The translations under genes were made by a program, and so were the position numbers. A stretch of 64,000 nt of DNA from Piper betle (taxonomy: Eukaryota; Streptophyta; Magnoliopsida; Piperales; Piperaceae), in the NCBI GenBank assembly GCA_033002965.1, contig JAURVB010014499.1, forward strand, positions 1 through 64,000, in the 5' to 3' direction. The notes beneath the pieces were generated by a model. It made no database searches and had not been told where the DNA came from. It worked only from the letters and a program-made list of their open reading frames with translations. This document shows, in pieces, positions 46,001 through 58,984 of the stretch; position 1 is the stretch's first letter; the number at the start of each line of letters is the position of its first letter.

Positions 46001-48920
46001 GGGAAAAGTACATATCCTAAACCCTCTCCAAACCTCCATATAACTCCTGGCTCAGAGTACAAAGGTCGAGTATTCTCAGGTATTTACTTTTAGTACCCTT
46101 TGATACCACAAGTTTAGACATGTATTGTACAGAACAGTACCCGTCTACTCCACGCCTCTCCTAGTGTGAGGAAACTCAAGACTTAGAGAATCTAGGATCC
46201 CTCAAGAATAGAATAACCCACTCACTAATCTAGAGCCCACTGTGACCTGTGTATGGGTCCGCTCACAGTATATACAATGTTAGATTCACCAACTCTCAAC
46301 TTATTGAAAACTCGATAAAAACTATATATAGGGATAGGAAGAGAATCATATAAGTAGGTTCAAAGACAACGTGAGGTGGATTTAATTTCAAATATAACTC
46401 AAGGGATTTCATCCTCAAGGGCCATTAACCACGAGAGTAAAATGCGTCTATATGGCCCATGTTAAGTGGGACTTAATAAAACAATCACTTAACACGTCCT
46501 ACAATTTGGAAATCAAATCCACAATAGAGTAAAAATGTAAATTTAAGAAGAGTCCTAACGAACCTGCGGTCTAAGCTCCAAGTGCATCAACACATCTGCG
46601 GTGAGCTCGAACTCTGAAACCCATTACTAAGTAAGAGATTGATAACTCTATATGATACATGATCATGATGTGTGCTCTCATCAACTTAATCAAGAAACAA
46701 TGCTAAAGAGATCCACGACTAAAGAGTCAACATGCAAATCGAGGCAAACACAAATAATAAATAAAGACAAGTGAAATAAGTAAAACAACAATAAATAAAA
46801 TACTAGGTACATGAGTAAACACAAAAAAATAATAAATAACAACTAAACTAGTATGAAAATAAATAGGTGAATAAGTAGTGAATAACAATTAAATAAATTA
46901 TTAGTTAATAAATAATTAAATTAATAAGCTCATTTATCAATAAATGAATAGAAATGAATAAATGATACATTATTCAAGAAATAATAAAATAAATAATACT
47001 ACATATATTTGTGACTAAATACAAGTAAATATCAACATATACACGAGTTACTGAATAAATAAATAAATATATAAATAATTCATTATATAATTAAATGAAT
47101 AATAGTTAATAGCAATTAATCATTAATAATAATAATATAATTATTAAATACATGAATATGTACTTGAACACAAATAAATAATAACATACCCACGTGCGAA
47201 CAAATAAATAAATAAATAAAATATGATAAACATGAATAAAATTAATATTAATAAGTAATATATCATCAATAATAATAAATAACCATACGAGCATGCATTA
47301 TAATTGTCATATATATAAATAACAAGAAATAAATGATAATGAATAAATAATAAATAAATAAACAAATAAATAATAAATAAAGAAAAACACTCATAAGATC
47401 CAAATGTACTAAATAACATGAATATGTATTTAAACTAATGTAAGAAGTCTTGAATTACCAAAAATGGCAAAAAACAAACGAAAACGAGTCGAAAATGGCA
47501 GAAAATGAGTTGAAAATGACCGTTGAGTCAATTGGGGCGAGTTGTATGAGTCAGACTGAGTTGACTCGGCCAAGTCAACTAGCTGGGTTGGACTAAATGG
47601 GCCGAACTTGGTTGTTGGGCAGGGAGTTGGACACGTCACTGGCTTAGGCAAACCGGTGGACACGAATAGAATTGGATGCAATTGCAAGTTAACAGTTTGG
47701 GCAGGGTGAACAGAGCAAACAAACACAACAAGGCAAACAAGCACCAAACGGGCTGGCGGTGCCCCTCACTGGTAATCGCCAAAAGCGGTGAGTTTGGGGT
47801 TGCCATTGGTCGGCATCAATGGCCTAGGCGATGAGGATCATGTGGTGGTGGCGATCGACCAAGTCCGACCACTAGTTGGACAGAAAGCGGTTGGAAAGCA
47901 GGGAAATCACTGCTAGGAGTGGGCGTCATCGCCGGCGGTGATCGCGGCCATGACGGTGGTTGGGGTTGGTCTAAAAATGTCAGCCTCGACGAGGGGAATA
48001 TGTCTGGGGTGGTAGTCGACGGTTTCCGCCCTGCGACTAGCCAGAAACGGCCATAAAGGGACAGAGACACTTCCAGGAAGGTGTAAGTTATTGGCAGCAA
48101 TAGCGGCCACGACGAAGGTCGAGGGTGGTCTTAAAATGATGGTTGTGGTGGGTGGAGTCGATATGGGTACTCTACCTAACCAGAGGTGGCTCGCATGCAC
48201 CGAAAAGTGGCGGCCCTACTGGTAGCTACTGCAGCAGCGCCGGTGCCAAAGCTGGACCTGGATCAATAGATGGTCACGATGCGGTCACAATGGTACCGGT
48301 CTAGTGGCCAGAGGCAGACCAGAGACTCATCAGCGGCAGCCCAAAGTGGTGGCGGTACTGGGGTGGAAAACTCTGAAAATAAAGGAGAAAATCCCAAAAC
48401 AAATGAGGAGTGATTGCTAGGGTTATTGTGGACCATTTATATCTTGCTACGTGGCAAGTTCTGGTCATCTTACAATTTGTTGGCCTAGTGGGGTCTACCT
48501 AGTATATATACAATACATACATATATATATATATAGATGGAAAACTTGAATTGACACCAACAAAAGTCAAAGCTGACTCGAAGCCTAACTGAGACTCTAC
48601 AGATGGAAATTGAAGCAAGAAATCTAAATGAGCTTCAAAACCCTGAACTCAATCGGACAAAGATCTGAAACTCAAATCAAACTAGGCCCACAGGGAAATC
48701 CACTAGTTCGAAATCCTTTTGATGCATGTAAAAGTGGTACCCTGAAAAGCCCAAATGGATATTAAACATTGCAACGACCTAGATCTATCCCTAAAGGCTA
48801 ATACAAGGAAAAATATGTATACCTCATGTATATGCTAAAAACTCATGCTCTGTTGTAGTATATATCACACATGTGTCCACATATGTAACTAGATTATGTA
48901 ATCATACTTGCCTTCTCCAT
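46000..48920 (-). mobile_element. Long non-coding element, copy B, inverted
   Basis: It matches copy A in reverse: the cctggctcagagtac block (46047) pairs with the block near 44535, the aagggatttcatcctcaagggc block (46393) with that near 44200, the aaataaat-rich tract (46740-47400) with the ttta tract, the ggtggcggt-rich block (47750-48370) with the CCACC block, and aactcatgctctgttgtagtat (48840) with atagtagagcatgag near 42225. The termini are not preserved; both ends are diverged or lost. Confidence 0.5.
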
Positions 48921-49255
48921 GAAAGGTTAGATGTAGTCCAAGGTGTGCTCATGAGATAAAGGTGATCTAATAGAACTTATCACATATACCTTAAAATATG
49001 AGGTAGTCTAGAGGTCAAGCTGGACTCGGGTAGTACCAGGATAAGTAAAAGGATACTCCAGAATAAGGGTATCATGAATGGCCCCGAAAACTCGAGTATG
49101 ATAAGGGTGTAATTTGTGAGATGTACTAAGTGAGCCTAAAATGTGACCACCCAAGGAGGCTACCTAGCAGGTTTAACCACTATGTCATCACCTAAACCTG
49201 CGTAGTGAGAAATAAGTATGTGGGGATAAGTGAATGCGTAAAAAATATGGATGGT

Positions 49256-52149
49256 CAATCTAAAACCCGTGACTCGAGTCAAAGTTTTACATTAGTAAAC
49301 CAGTCGGTTCAACCGTTGGTTCGAGTTGATTCAATTTCATGAACCGCATACTGAATCGAGGTTAGCTATGAATTATGAGCAATGAGGGTCAAGTGTACTT
49401 GAGTATATGATGATAACGTAAGAAATATAATGAGAAATGAGTTATCAGAGTATATGAGAGTATGTAGTATTTTTTAATGTATTTGATTTTAGAATTATTT
49501 TTTGGTCGAATAACGCATTATGATGCGTTATAAAGCAGTTTGCATGGGTTATTAGTTATAGAACATGTCATTGTGATGTTATGGTGTGTATTATATTTTA
49601 TGGGATTTTTCTCTATTTTTCTGGATTTGTTTAGGATTTATTACGAGTTAGTTATTATTTTTGACTCAAGTGGGAGTTGAGTCAACTTTTATTCATGGTA
49701 TTGCCACTGAACCTCACCCCAACCTATTCACCCCCAAACCCCAATCGCCAACCATCACCACCCCGTCCTTGCCACCGTGCCGCCTCCAGTCCCACAGCCC
49801 TGCCAGAGTGTTGTCGTGCCATCCCAATCCACCCTTTCCGCTGCCCTGTCCCCACGACGTCGAATCGCCGCGCGATCGTGCTACGCTCCACGACACTGAT
49901 TTACCACCGTCTGCACCGCTCCACTGCCGCCCATCCGCTAACGCCCCTCCCTCGACGTAGATGACATTTCTTCCATGCCCAGCCCCGCCACCGCCCAGGC
50001 CGGTTGTGGGACAATCGGACGATCAACCGACCACAGTTGACTCGTCGCCACCATTGCCCGTCCTCACCACCACCACCATTTGGTCAAGTTCGCCGAGCCA
50101 GTGCTAACCCATAGCCCAGACTACCTTGTCGAAAAATTAGCCGAAAAACTGCTGCAAACCTGCCAAAAAACCGTTGAAAACTACCAAAGAAAAACTGCCG
50201 CAAACCTCCAAAAAACCGGGATTCAGTGAAATTCACCGGATCATCCGCTGAATTCATCCAATCAAACCAAATCAAACTCCGAACACCGCTGGGTGCCAAA
50301 TTTGAGTCTCAAGCCGCGTGACAAAACCCTAGCAGTTTATGATTGCCGACAACGTGGGGTATAATTAACTCCAACTTAATTTTTTAAAGGTGATAATTAT
50401 TACCACAACATGCTAGGAATAATGGATTGACGTATTAACTATTTTATTGTAATAAAAATATGAATTTGCTTGATTGAATTGTATTAAAATGAATGCTAAG
50501 GAACTAATTAGGTAAACTAAGTACGTATTGTAATCTAATGCAACGTAGCATAGGAAATCATATATGGATTGGGATGGATGTGTGATTGATCTGAGTATAT
50601 ATTAATGCATGTGCGCCGTAGGATGTATGAATGCATAAACAGGCGTCAACTTTTAGTTTGATGTGTAGGTATAGAGTACGAGCTCGCCACCTAGGTGCGT
50701 GGACACGATTGGAGCTTCTACCATGTCCGTTTAGGACTCGCTTTTGGTTTGATTTCTACACTCCGTCGTGTTTTCTTTTAACAGGTAAGTGGACATGTCG
50801 AGTGGTGGATTTATTGTATCCCACTCCACCCGGGCCATCTAGTCGTATGAGATTTTCGGATTAATAACCCTCAAGGATGAGATCCCTCGAGTTTATTTTT
50901 GAAACTCAAATCCAGCCCATGATGCCTTGGAGCCTATTATATTGAAATCCCTACCCAGGTCTATGTACATGAAGTTTTTCTCATTTTCTATGAGACGTGA
51001 GATAAGGGAAAACAGACAACATCATCTTGAGATAAGGTGATTGTTCGTCAAAGTGGGCTTTTGAATTGGTGAGCTTCAATTCCAATCCTGAGGGATCCTG
51101 ATAACACCACCTATGAGTTCCTCAAACCTGGAGAAGTGTAGAGGTTTTTGGGCACTGCTATGCAGCGCATGTCTAGATTTGTGGTTTTAAAGGGTATTGA
51201 AGGCGCATGCTTGAGAGTACTCGGTCTCTGTATTCAGGGCCAGGAGTGATACAGTAGATGTAGAGGGCTGAAAGGAAAGAAAATGATTTTCCCCCACATG
51301 GGATAATTTAAAGCGGCCAATGAATGATGATAAGATAGAAAGGAGACGTTTTTGCACAAGGTCAAAGACTCCTATTTATTGCCCTTATGAGAGTTCTATG
51401 AGGAAAAGTAATGATGTTCTCATTCAACAGGAGGGTCAGCTCTCCTGTGTAAGTTTGTTTTTAGTTATTTTTGGACTGGTAAGGCTCATACTAACATCTT
51501 TTTATTATATATGTACGTGAGAACTGTGAGGAATGAGTGTTGTTAGGACTACGGAGGAGCAGCACTGAAATTGCACACACATGTACCTATCAAGTGTAAT
51601 TGGTGATGATGATGTGTGTTGAACTATGTGAATGATGTATTTGCATTGCCATTCTGTGAAGTGATATAAATATTTAGCATGTGAATGAAATTGTGAATGG
51701 AAATGAATAAGGTGAGCTATGGAGTTGAGACTCAGCTCAGATGATGAGGAAAGTAATGATAACTAAAATGTAAAGGGAATGCTATGTTTGGACTGTGTTT
51801 TTGATTTTTATTGTTATAAATATATATGGCTTGCTATTAACAGGTTGTCCCTATTGCACTTTTAGGGGAGACTATCCATTTTGTTTGAACATTAGTTCTT
51901 TCTTCTTCTTTTTTTTTTAAACTTTTTATTTGTTTGGTTTGTTTTATACTTGATTGCATATCATAACATGCATGTAGGACAACGTTAGAACCCATGCATC
52001 CCATTCATGCTTTGCATATTGCATCACCATCTTGAGACGCTGAGGGTATATCTGGGTTGGCTAAACCAAATCAAGTAGATTAGAGAACAGTTCGATCGCT
52101 AGTAACATTTTTGGGTTGGTTTACAGATGAACCGAAACAGGGTGTTACA
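49256..52149 (+). mobile_element. Long non-coding element, copy C (about 2.9 kb)
   Basis: The end is clear: aaccgaaacagggtgttaca at 52149. The start is diverged; taaaacccgtgac near 49262 is the best match to the tgtaaaacccc end. Shared parts include a CCACC-rich block (49710-50070), taataaccctcaaggatgagatccctcgag (50860), tcctcaaacctgg (51118), actgctatgcagcgcatgtctaga (51155) and gtccctattgcacttttaggggag (51847), the last also in the copy at 1-564. No coding sequence is seen. Confidence 0.55.
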
Positions 52150-53480
52150 GTCAAGGTAGTGTACAATCTGAATTGCCATTGTTACAACTTACTGTGGATA
52201 TGGCCATCATCCACATTTCCGCATGATAGTGCACACCCACATTTCTAATGTTAGGTGAACTCCTAGATGTTAGTGTAGGCGATCTGGATCTCTAAGTTTG
52301 GCCCAACTGCTCTAGTTGTTGTCAATCTGTTTGTCTAGATGCTAAACTTTGTTCTACCAATCTATCATACTATGAAATTGACAGTCTTACTTATTTTATT
52401 TTCATATAGTGCATACTCAATGCCATGTAATTGGGTCATGTTGATTTGTGGCTCTTACCACTTAATTACAAGTCATGTTGTCCAATTCTTATTCCTTTAT
52501 CTTATAGTTTTTGCCATATAACCCTAATCGTATTCTTGTTTTCTTCCATGCAACTATGACACTCTACCGTGTGCTCGTTTATCATTTTCAAAGCCCACTA
52601 TAACATATCTTCTCGGTTGTGATCAAGCCGCACAGACGGCGGTTGCGCTACTTAGACAATGGTCTAGCTAATCGGATGACAGTGGAGGTAATCAGAAGGT
52701 GGTCGAGTTCATCAAATGGCGATCAAGCTAATTGAACAGCGGTTGAGCTCATCGGATGGCGGTCGAGCTCAAACTGTCAGACTCGTTCACGGTCTTATTA
52801 TCTTTATGGCACCATACATGTATACTTCCCTAGCAAGTCCCTATTCTTACAATGTATTTTGACTCTATCTAGTTCCTACATCTTTTAATTTGTATAGTGA
52901 GGTTGGTCCTATCATAGGCTAAGCAAGATGTATTTTTCTGAGCTTTGTACAATGAGACTTATAGCTCAAGTAAAAATTTTTTCATAATAAAAATTATCAA
53001 TTATCAAGTCAAATACAATAATACTTTAAGTTAGGCAAGAATTCAAAAGCAAATTCATGTAATTTTTTATTTAAATTCAAAAGTAAAATTTGAAATTAAA
53101 TACAAATTATATATTTGTAATAGTACTTATAAGTTATAAACTTACTCTACACATACAAATTTAATCATATAATATAATAAAGGAAAATGCATATTAAGTT
53201 GTCGCATGTACATGTCGTCAAGACTAGGTGCACAATTGAAAAGACAAAATATGGATAGAGAAAACATATTGATAATACTAAGTGTACAAAGAATTACTCA
53301 TGTTAAGCAATAAATTAATATAAGTAAACATTCCAATAAAAATCTCTCGAAAGATAAAATAAATAAATAAATATATATTGTATGGTGGAATTAAACAAAA
53401 ATTATCTTCCAGCCGGGTCAAAATCACAATTGGGAATCAACCACTAACTACATATTAAACCACAGTAGACAATCACTGAC
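52150..53480. other. Intergenic DNA with a minisatellite
   Basis: No gene is supported. The 20-bp repeat at 52621-52770 is listed separately; the rest is AT-rich. Confidence 0.5.
52621..52770. repeat. 20-bp minisatellite, about 7.5 units
   Basis: Successive 20-base blocks follow the pattern ggt(c/t)gagct(c/a)atcggatggc with divergence: 52621, 52641, 52661, 52681, 52701, 52721, 52741 and a half unit at 52761. The period is exact. It does not fit codon triplets and lies in no open frame. Confidence 0.85.
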
Positions 53481-53681
53481 AATTTCTATCAACGTCAGAA
53501 ATGTGCCTTTTTTGTATCTTCCTTACTTTTTGTAAGGAGGAAAATGATGGTTACAAGTATCCACTATTTTTTATGTTCCCTGCCATGGGTAATTAGGGAA
53601 AGAAAACCAATATTTCCCACTCACACATGATGGGTAGAATGCATATCATGGGCGCACATTATAAAATGTCACATCTCCCAC
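53480..53681 (-). repeat. Possible copia 3' LTR start and polypurine tract
   Basis: On the minus strand the sequence gtgggaga (53674-53681) directly precedes tgtgacattttataatg, the usual arrangement of polypurine tract and LTR start in copia elements. It lies about 950 bp beyond the copia polyprotein end. The far LTR end was not found, so only the near part is marked. Confidence 0.3.
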
Positions 53682-54625
53682 TGATCATGAGATTGTAATT
53701 TGTTTATACATGGTTAATCTGTGTGACCGGCGAGGATACAATAGATATCATATTATGTACCGGTTAAGGATTACATAGTAGAGTGTGTGTTCGATATGTC
53801 CCAGACCGTCATAGAGTCATTTTATCCCTTATTGTATTTATACTCCATAGTTCGTGTCCACGTCATGTTTTCATGTAGCTCATAACGAGTATACTTTGGA
53901 CAGTTTCAATAGTCTTTCTTTCGCGCTCAATTATTCTCTTATAGTAAAAATTTGCTTTCCTAACATGCCCCTTTAGACTTAATGTTTCATGATATTAGAT
54001 AACATGGTAAAGTAACAAATATTTTTATGTATTCAAGATATAATTAGTTGAAAGTATAAAGGACAAAAATTTGAGGTTACTTAATAGGTCTCACACAACA
54101 CATAAAAAGTGATAATTTTGTTGTTACTTATTATGATCGTAGTAGTAGATTTGATATGAATCATATATTATGGTGGAAAATCTACTTTTAGGTTGTATGC
54201 CTTACACGTGTAAAGATCACCATACAGAATATAGGTTCATCGTTCACTTAACGATTAACTTGAAATACTAGTATATGAGCAACCAAAGCATGGTAAATGC
54301 ACCAATGCTCACTCTGCCTTATTTCAATTAGGCAATGATGGGTAAAAGGAACATATTTCCTTCAATCCTTTATAGAAAATGATATCATCATGACTTATGA
54401 AGGTGACAACTAGAGTTTCAAATAAAACTAAATATGTTTCATCTCCTTAAGTTACATAAGCATAAGAGGTGAATGATCATGTGAGTGACTCATTTTCCCA
54501 TCAACATACTTTGCATGTTATATATTAATGTGTGCATAAATAATCTTGAAGAAAAATGAAAAATTTCATCAATAAGAAACAATATACAATCATATTAAAT
54601 GTAATACCATAGTCTAAACATAAGA

Positions 54626-56883
54626 ATTGTATACATCGAGGCCTACTGAATTTGTAAGTGGGTTGGCCATCATTTCATGTGTATTAATATATTATAAGAC
54701 AACCTCTTCTTGTGATATTATGTCCTTGACATAATTGTACTTGATATCAATATGCTTGATTTTACCATGATTTATGTAAGCAATTGTTGCTTGATTGTCA
54801 CAATACATTGTCACAGTTTCATTAGCTATAGTGACAATTCTCAAATATTACAAAAATCTTTTCAACCAAACAACTTCTTAAATTGCAGTTGCATATGCTA
54901 CAAACTTTGCTTCCATGGTAGATAGTGCAACACATGTTTGCTTTTTCTTGCTGACGAGATTGCTCTCCATTTAGTAAAAATATATATCTCGATGTTGGTT
55001 TTCTTCGATCAAGGTATCTAGTCCAATCGGCATCCGTATAGCTAATTAGTTTGCAATCATTACCTTGATGAGAAAGGGAATGATGTGCAATTCTCTTCAA
55101 GTGCCTCATAATCCCTTTGATAACTTTCCACTAAGCCATAGCCAGATTTGACTGAAATCTTCTTATTAATCCAGCAACATATGAATGTCAGGCCATGTGC
55201 ATATATCATTGGATATATTAGACTACCAACAAAGTTTGCATATGATACTTTTAGACATTTGTTGTTTTTCTTCTTCTGGCCACATTGAAACGTTTAGAGA
55301 TTCACATTTAGCAATTAGAGTGTCCATTGGCTTTCAATTAAGCATATTGAACTGCTTTATGACTTTATTGATGTTTGACTCTTAAGAAAGAACAATCAGT
55401 TTCTTTGAATGATTTTGCTGAATTTCAACACCAAGTATAAATTCAGCTTCACTCATATCCTACATTTCAAAATGAGAGGATAACCACTTTTTAATGGTAG
55501 AGATAAAGTCCTTACTATTGGATAGTAATAAAATATCATCTACATATAGAGATAGAAATATAAAATTTGTATCATCTCCTTTAATGTAAACATAATGCTC
55601 TTCATCAATAACAATAAAATCATATGATATAATATGAATATGAAATTTCAAATACTATTGTTGTGAGGATTGTTTTAGGCCATATATAGAATTTTGTAAT
55701 TTGCAATTTTTTTGCTCTTAGACTTTGACAGCAAAACCAGTCGGTTGTTGCATATAAATTTCCTCATCTACTTCTCCATTGAGAAATGTTATTTTTATGT
55801 CCATTTGATATAATTATAAATCTAAATGTTCTACAATTGCTAAAATCAATCAAATTGATGTGATCCTTACTACGAAAAAAATGTCTCTTCATAGTCTATC
55901 CCTTCTTGCTGAGTGTAGCCTTTTGCTACTAGTCTAGTTTTATACCTTTCAATTGTTTCATCAGCTTTTTGTTTTATCTTGAGAATCCATTTATTCTTAA
56001 TTGTTTATCTTCCTTGAGAGAGATCAACTGAAGTCCAAACTTTATTGTCATGCATTGATTTCATTTTATCTTCCAATGCGATTTTTCATTTTTCATTTGC
56101 AAGTGAAGAGAATGCATCTTTTATGTTTTTCGGTTCATCAATGTCTGATGAGGAAGATACAAAAATATCTCCAACTGTTAGTAATGGATTTCCTTCAATA
56201 TCAAAGCATCGACGAGGAACATTTCCACATCGACTAAGACGTAAGTCTTAATTAGGGAGTGTGACTGAAGAATGACTCCCACTCAAATCACGAGTTGTTT
56301 CTGAAATTGAAACATGTTCTTGTGATATATCCTAATGACTCCCACCATCATGATCATCCATTTCCATTAGTTGGATTTTGAAGTGCTCCCTTCATTGCAA
56401 AATCACATTCAAGAAAAGTAACATCACGGAAGTCAATTTTAGAAATGATTTTGTCTGTATTTTCATCAAAGAAAATATATCATTTAGAATGTTCAAGATG
56501 TCGTATAAAAATATGTTTTTTCCCACAAGGACCTAATTTTTCATGTTTGTGGTATGGATCATGGACATAACCAGCTGAACCCCAAGGTCTTAAATGACCT
56601 AGTTCAAGTTGTCATTTTATCCATAATTCTTAAGGTGTGAAAGTGATGGATTTTGAGGGAATACAATTAAGTATATAGGCCGCCGTAAGTAGGGCATCTC
56701 CCCAGAAAGAAATGGGGAGATTTGCTTGAGCCAGCATAGACCTAACTATTTCGAGAAAAGTTCTATTTTGTCGTTCGGCAACACCAATTTGTTGTGGGGT
56801 ATTTGGAATAGTTAATTGTCAAGCAATACCCTTCTCTTAACACAATTCCTTAAATTGCTTAGATCAATATTCACGGCCATAGT
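54626..56883 (-). pseudogene. Copia retrotransposon polyprotein relic (integrase end, RT, RNase H)
   Basis: On the minus strand and with several frame changes and stops: integrase core end (GVAERQNRTFLEIVRSMLAQ near 56770) and the following conserved LGHLRPWGSAGYVHDP segment; reverse transcriptase start ([19 protein letters not shown] near 55980) and QMDIKITFLNGEVDEEIYMQ near 55770; the catalytic YVDDILLL near 55540; RNase H with SYTDADWTRYLDRRKPTS near 55040; and the CDNQATIAYINHGK end near 54790. The 5' part (gag, protease, most of integrase) is missing, cut where another element starts at 56884. Not functional. Confidence 0.9.
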
Positions 56884-57230
56884 CTGTAACACCCCAATTC
56901 GGCTCAAAGAATAGACCGAATCTTGATGTTATAATTCAAAAAGCTATTTGTTGGACTACCAATGTACAAACTTCACGAAAATAGATCTTAATCCTCAAGG
57001 ATGCTTAACACGGACACGTTACGAGGTTTTCATACAATTCATGTTGATCATGATGCCATAGGAAGACTCTTACACTTAAGGCTCCTTATATGAGCATTCA
57101 GAGTCACAGTAGAGGCAACACCGCCCCGACAACTAAAAGGGTGAATTTACAGATACAATGATCAGTTCGAACTACATGAAGGCAACACCCCAATGTAACT
57201 AAGAGATTGAGTTTTTTATAATGTAGAAGA
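56884..57230 (-). mobile_element. Terminal piece of the long TGTAA...TTACA family
   Basis: It starts tgtaacaccccaattcggc, the inverse of the ggggtgttaca end, exactly where the copia integrase similarity stops, and contains a taatcctcaaggatg motif (56991) like the conserved block of copies A-C in reverse. It is probably an insertion into the copia relic, or a recombination product. The other end is not defined. Confidence 0.45.
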
Positions 57231-57744
57231 TTCTTATACTTAGTTTCAACCTTTGAGTTAGTCAACTTATTATTAGATGATCCTATTCTTGTGGTAAGAT
57301 AAACACTGGGTCGTGGTTACTTATTCTACCTATCCTACAAACAGAAATTAAAAACACAAGACATCATCACTGAAGACCATAAATCCGGTCGCTAATAATA
57401 TTTGCTACTAGATTTGTGACCGCCAAATCCGGTTGGAGTAGATTGCATTGCTAATAACATTTGCGACAAGAAAAACAATTCAGTCAAAAAGTAACAACTA
57501 GACGCACTCATTTCATTTTGGTTTCAAAATTAGTGACTGGGTTACCGGTCTGAATGTTGGTTGCAAATAACTTATTTGCAACTGGGATTCTGGTCGTAAA
57601 TTCGGCTTCAACTTTAGTTTCTGACTTGTTTCTTTTCGGTTGGTAAGTCGTTGCGACCAATGCCCTGTTGCAAAGTGGACGCAAACGCGTCGGAACTTGG
57701 TCACAAAATAACCTTAAAATATTTAAAATAATAATTTTTTTTGT

Positions 57745-58150
57745 TTTAAATTACCTGTTTGACATCCCTAAGATCAGGAGGTACATCGGTCCACATTGGA
57801 TATGGTCCATGGAACTTGCCCTTAATTGTAGCACTAATATGTCTTGGCATACTCATATCAAGAAGTTTATAAAATTTACCATATAATTAGAACATGCTCA
57901 TCCCTGATTTGCATTAAAATTAAACAATATTAGACTAAGAATATAAGAACATTACCTCCCCACAACCGGGTGAAACAAGGCTCAAGAAAATAAAGCTGAC
58001 CTTCGTGCATGTGGTCTATTCGGCCCTTGAGGCTGCCGAGAACTACCTGCCTCGTCGGTGGCATATGTGCGAACTCCTCCACATCATCACCCAATGGGGG
58101 TGTAGGGGCATGCACATTCTGTGGCGATACAATCTGCTCATCCACGAGAC
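57745..58150 (-). pseudogene. En/Spm-type transposon protein fragment, two exon-like pieces
   Basis: The piece at 58145-57955 reads SPQNVHAPTPPLGDDVEEFA and on to GQLYFLEPCFTRLWGG. The second, at about 57868-57750, reads DMSMPRHISATIKGKFHGPY then MWTDVPPDLRDVK, which matches the block of the plant Ptta/En/Spm family in which an IKGKF-GP-W-VP pattern is conserved. A gap of about 90 bp between them could be an intron. Both pieces are short and no full transposase is present. Confidence 0.5.
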
Positions 58151-58284
58151 TCCTACCATGGGATCCAAATCCACGTGATCCACTCCTATGTCGAATTGAT
58201 TAATGACCATGAATCATATTTGCAGTAAAAACACTAATCGATTATAGAAAAACTAATTTTAATACTTGAGCTTATAGAATTAAA

Positions 58285-58890
58285 TTCAAAATATATCCAA
58301 AGTACATCCAAAATAATAATCATAATCACAAAATAACTAATTTTAAAAATTCATCATAATAATAAATAATAAACATTCAACAACAATTAACAAACAACTC
58401 CGGTCAATGTTATCATAATCATTATCTTAAATCTTTTATATGAACAATGTTAAAATAAAATTTAAAACATAGTCAAATTAATTAGTTTTTAAAAAATTCC
58501 AAATATCCAAATTTCAACATATATAAAAAATAACAATCATCATCAAAAAATAAATCCTAATTTTAAAAATTTGTCATAATAATAAACAATAAACATTCAA
58601 CAACAATTAACAAACAACAACAATCAATAATTTCATAATAATTATTTTAAATCTTACATATGAACAATATTACAAAATTTCAAACATAAAATTAATTTGT
58701 TTTAAAAAAATTCTAAATACCCTAATTTCAAAATATATCTACAATAACAATCAAAATTACAAAATAAACCTTGATTTTAAAATTTTGTCATAATACTAAA
58801 AATAGACATTCAACAACATTTGACAACAATTAACATACAACACAAATAAATAATTTCATTGATAATTAACATACTTTTCAAAAATAAATA
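58285..58890. repeat. Tandem repeat, three units of about 215-220 bp
   Basis: The block aaacattcaacaacaattaac occurs at 58371 and 58591 and, diverged, near 58805. Each is preceded by ttttaaaaattcatcataat-type sequence and followed by a tcttaaatctt...atgaacaat block. All units are very AT-rich. Confidence 0.75.
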
Positions 58891-58984
58891 AAAACATTTA
58901 AAAACTAGAATAGTATACCTAAAACATGTGTCAACGGCAGCAGCGGTGACAAACAACTGTCAGTGAGCGACAACAACGCCAAAG

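Larger units (their letters stand above)
57360..58960 (-). mobile_element. CACTA (En/Spm) transposon relic
   Basis: The left part (57380-57720) carries repeated ggtcgc, gttgcaaat and tttgcaac motifs in both orientations, as in CACTA subterminal regions. The minus-strand coding pieces listed next resemble Ptta/En/Spm transposon proteins. The right part contains the 58285-58890 repeat. A clear CACTA terminus was not found; catcactgaag at about 57372 may be a decayed one. Confidence 0.45.

Noticed and set aside
43380..47400. CRISPR-like or satellite array in the ttta/aaat-rich tracts
   Set aside because: These are irregular low-complexity tracts inside copies A and B, without fixed repeat and spacer lengths.
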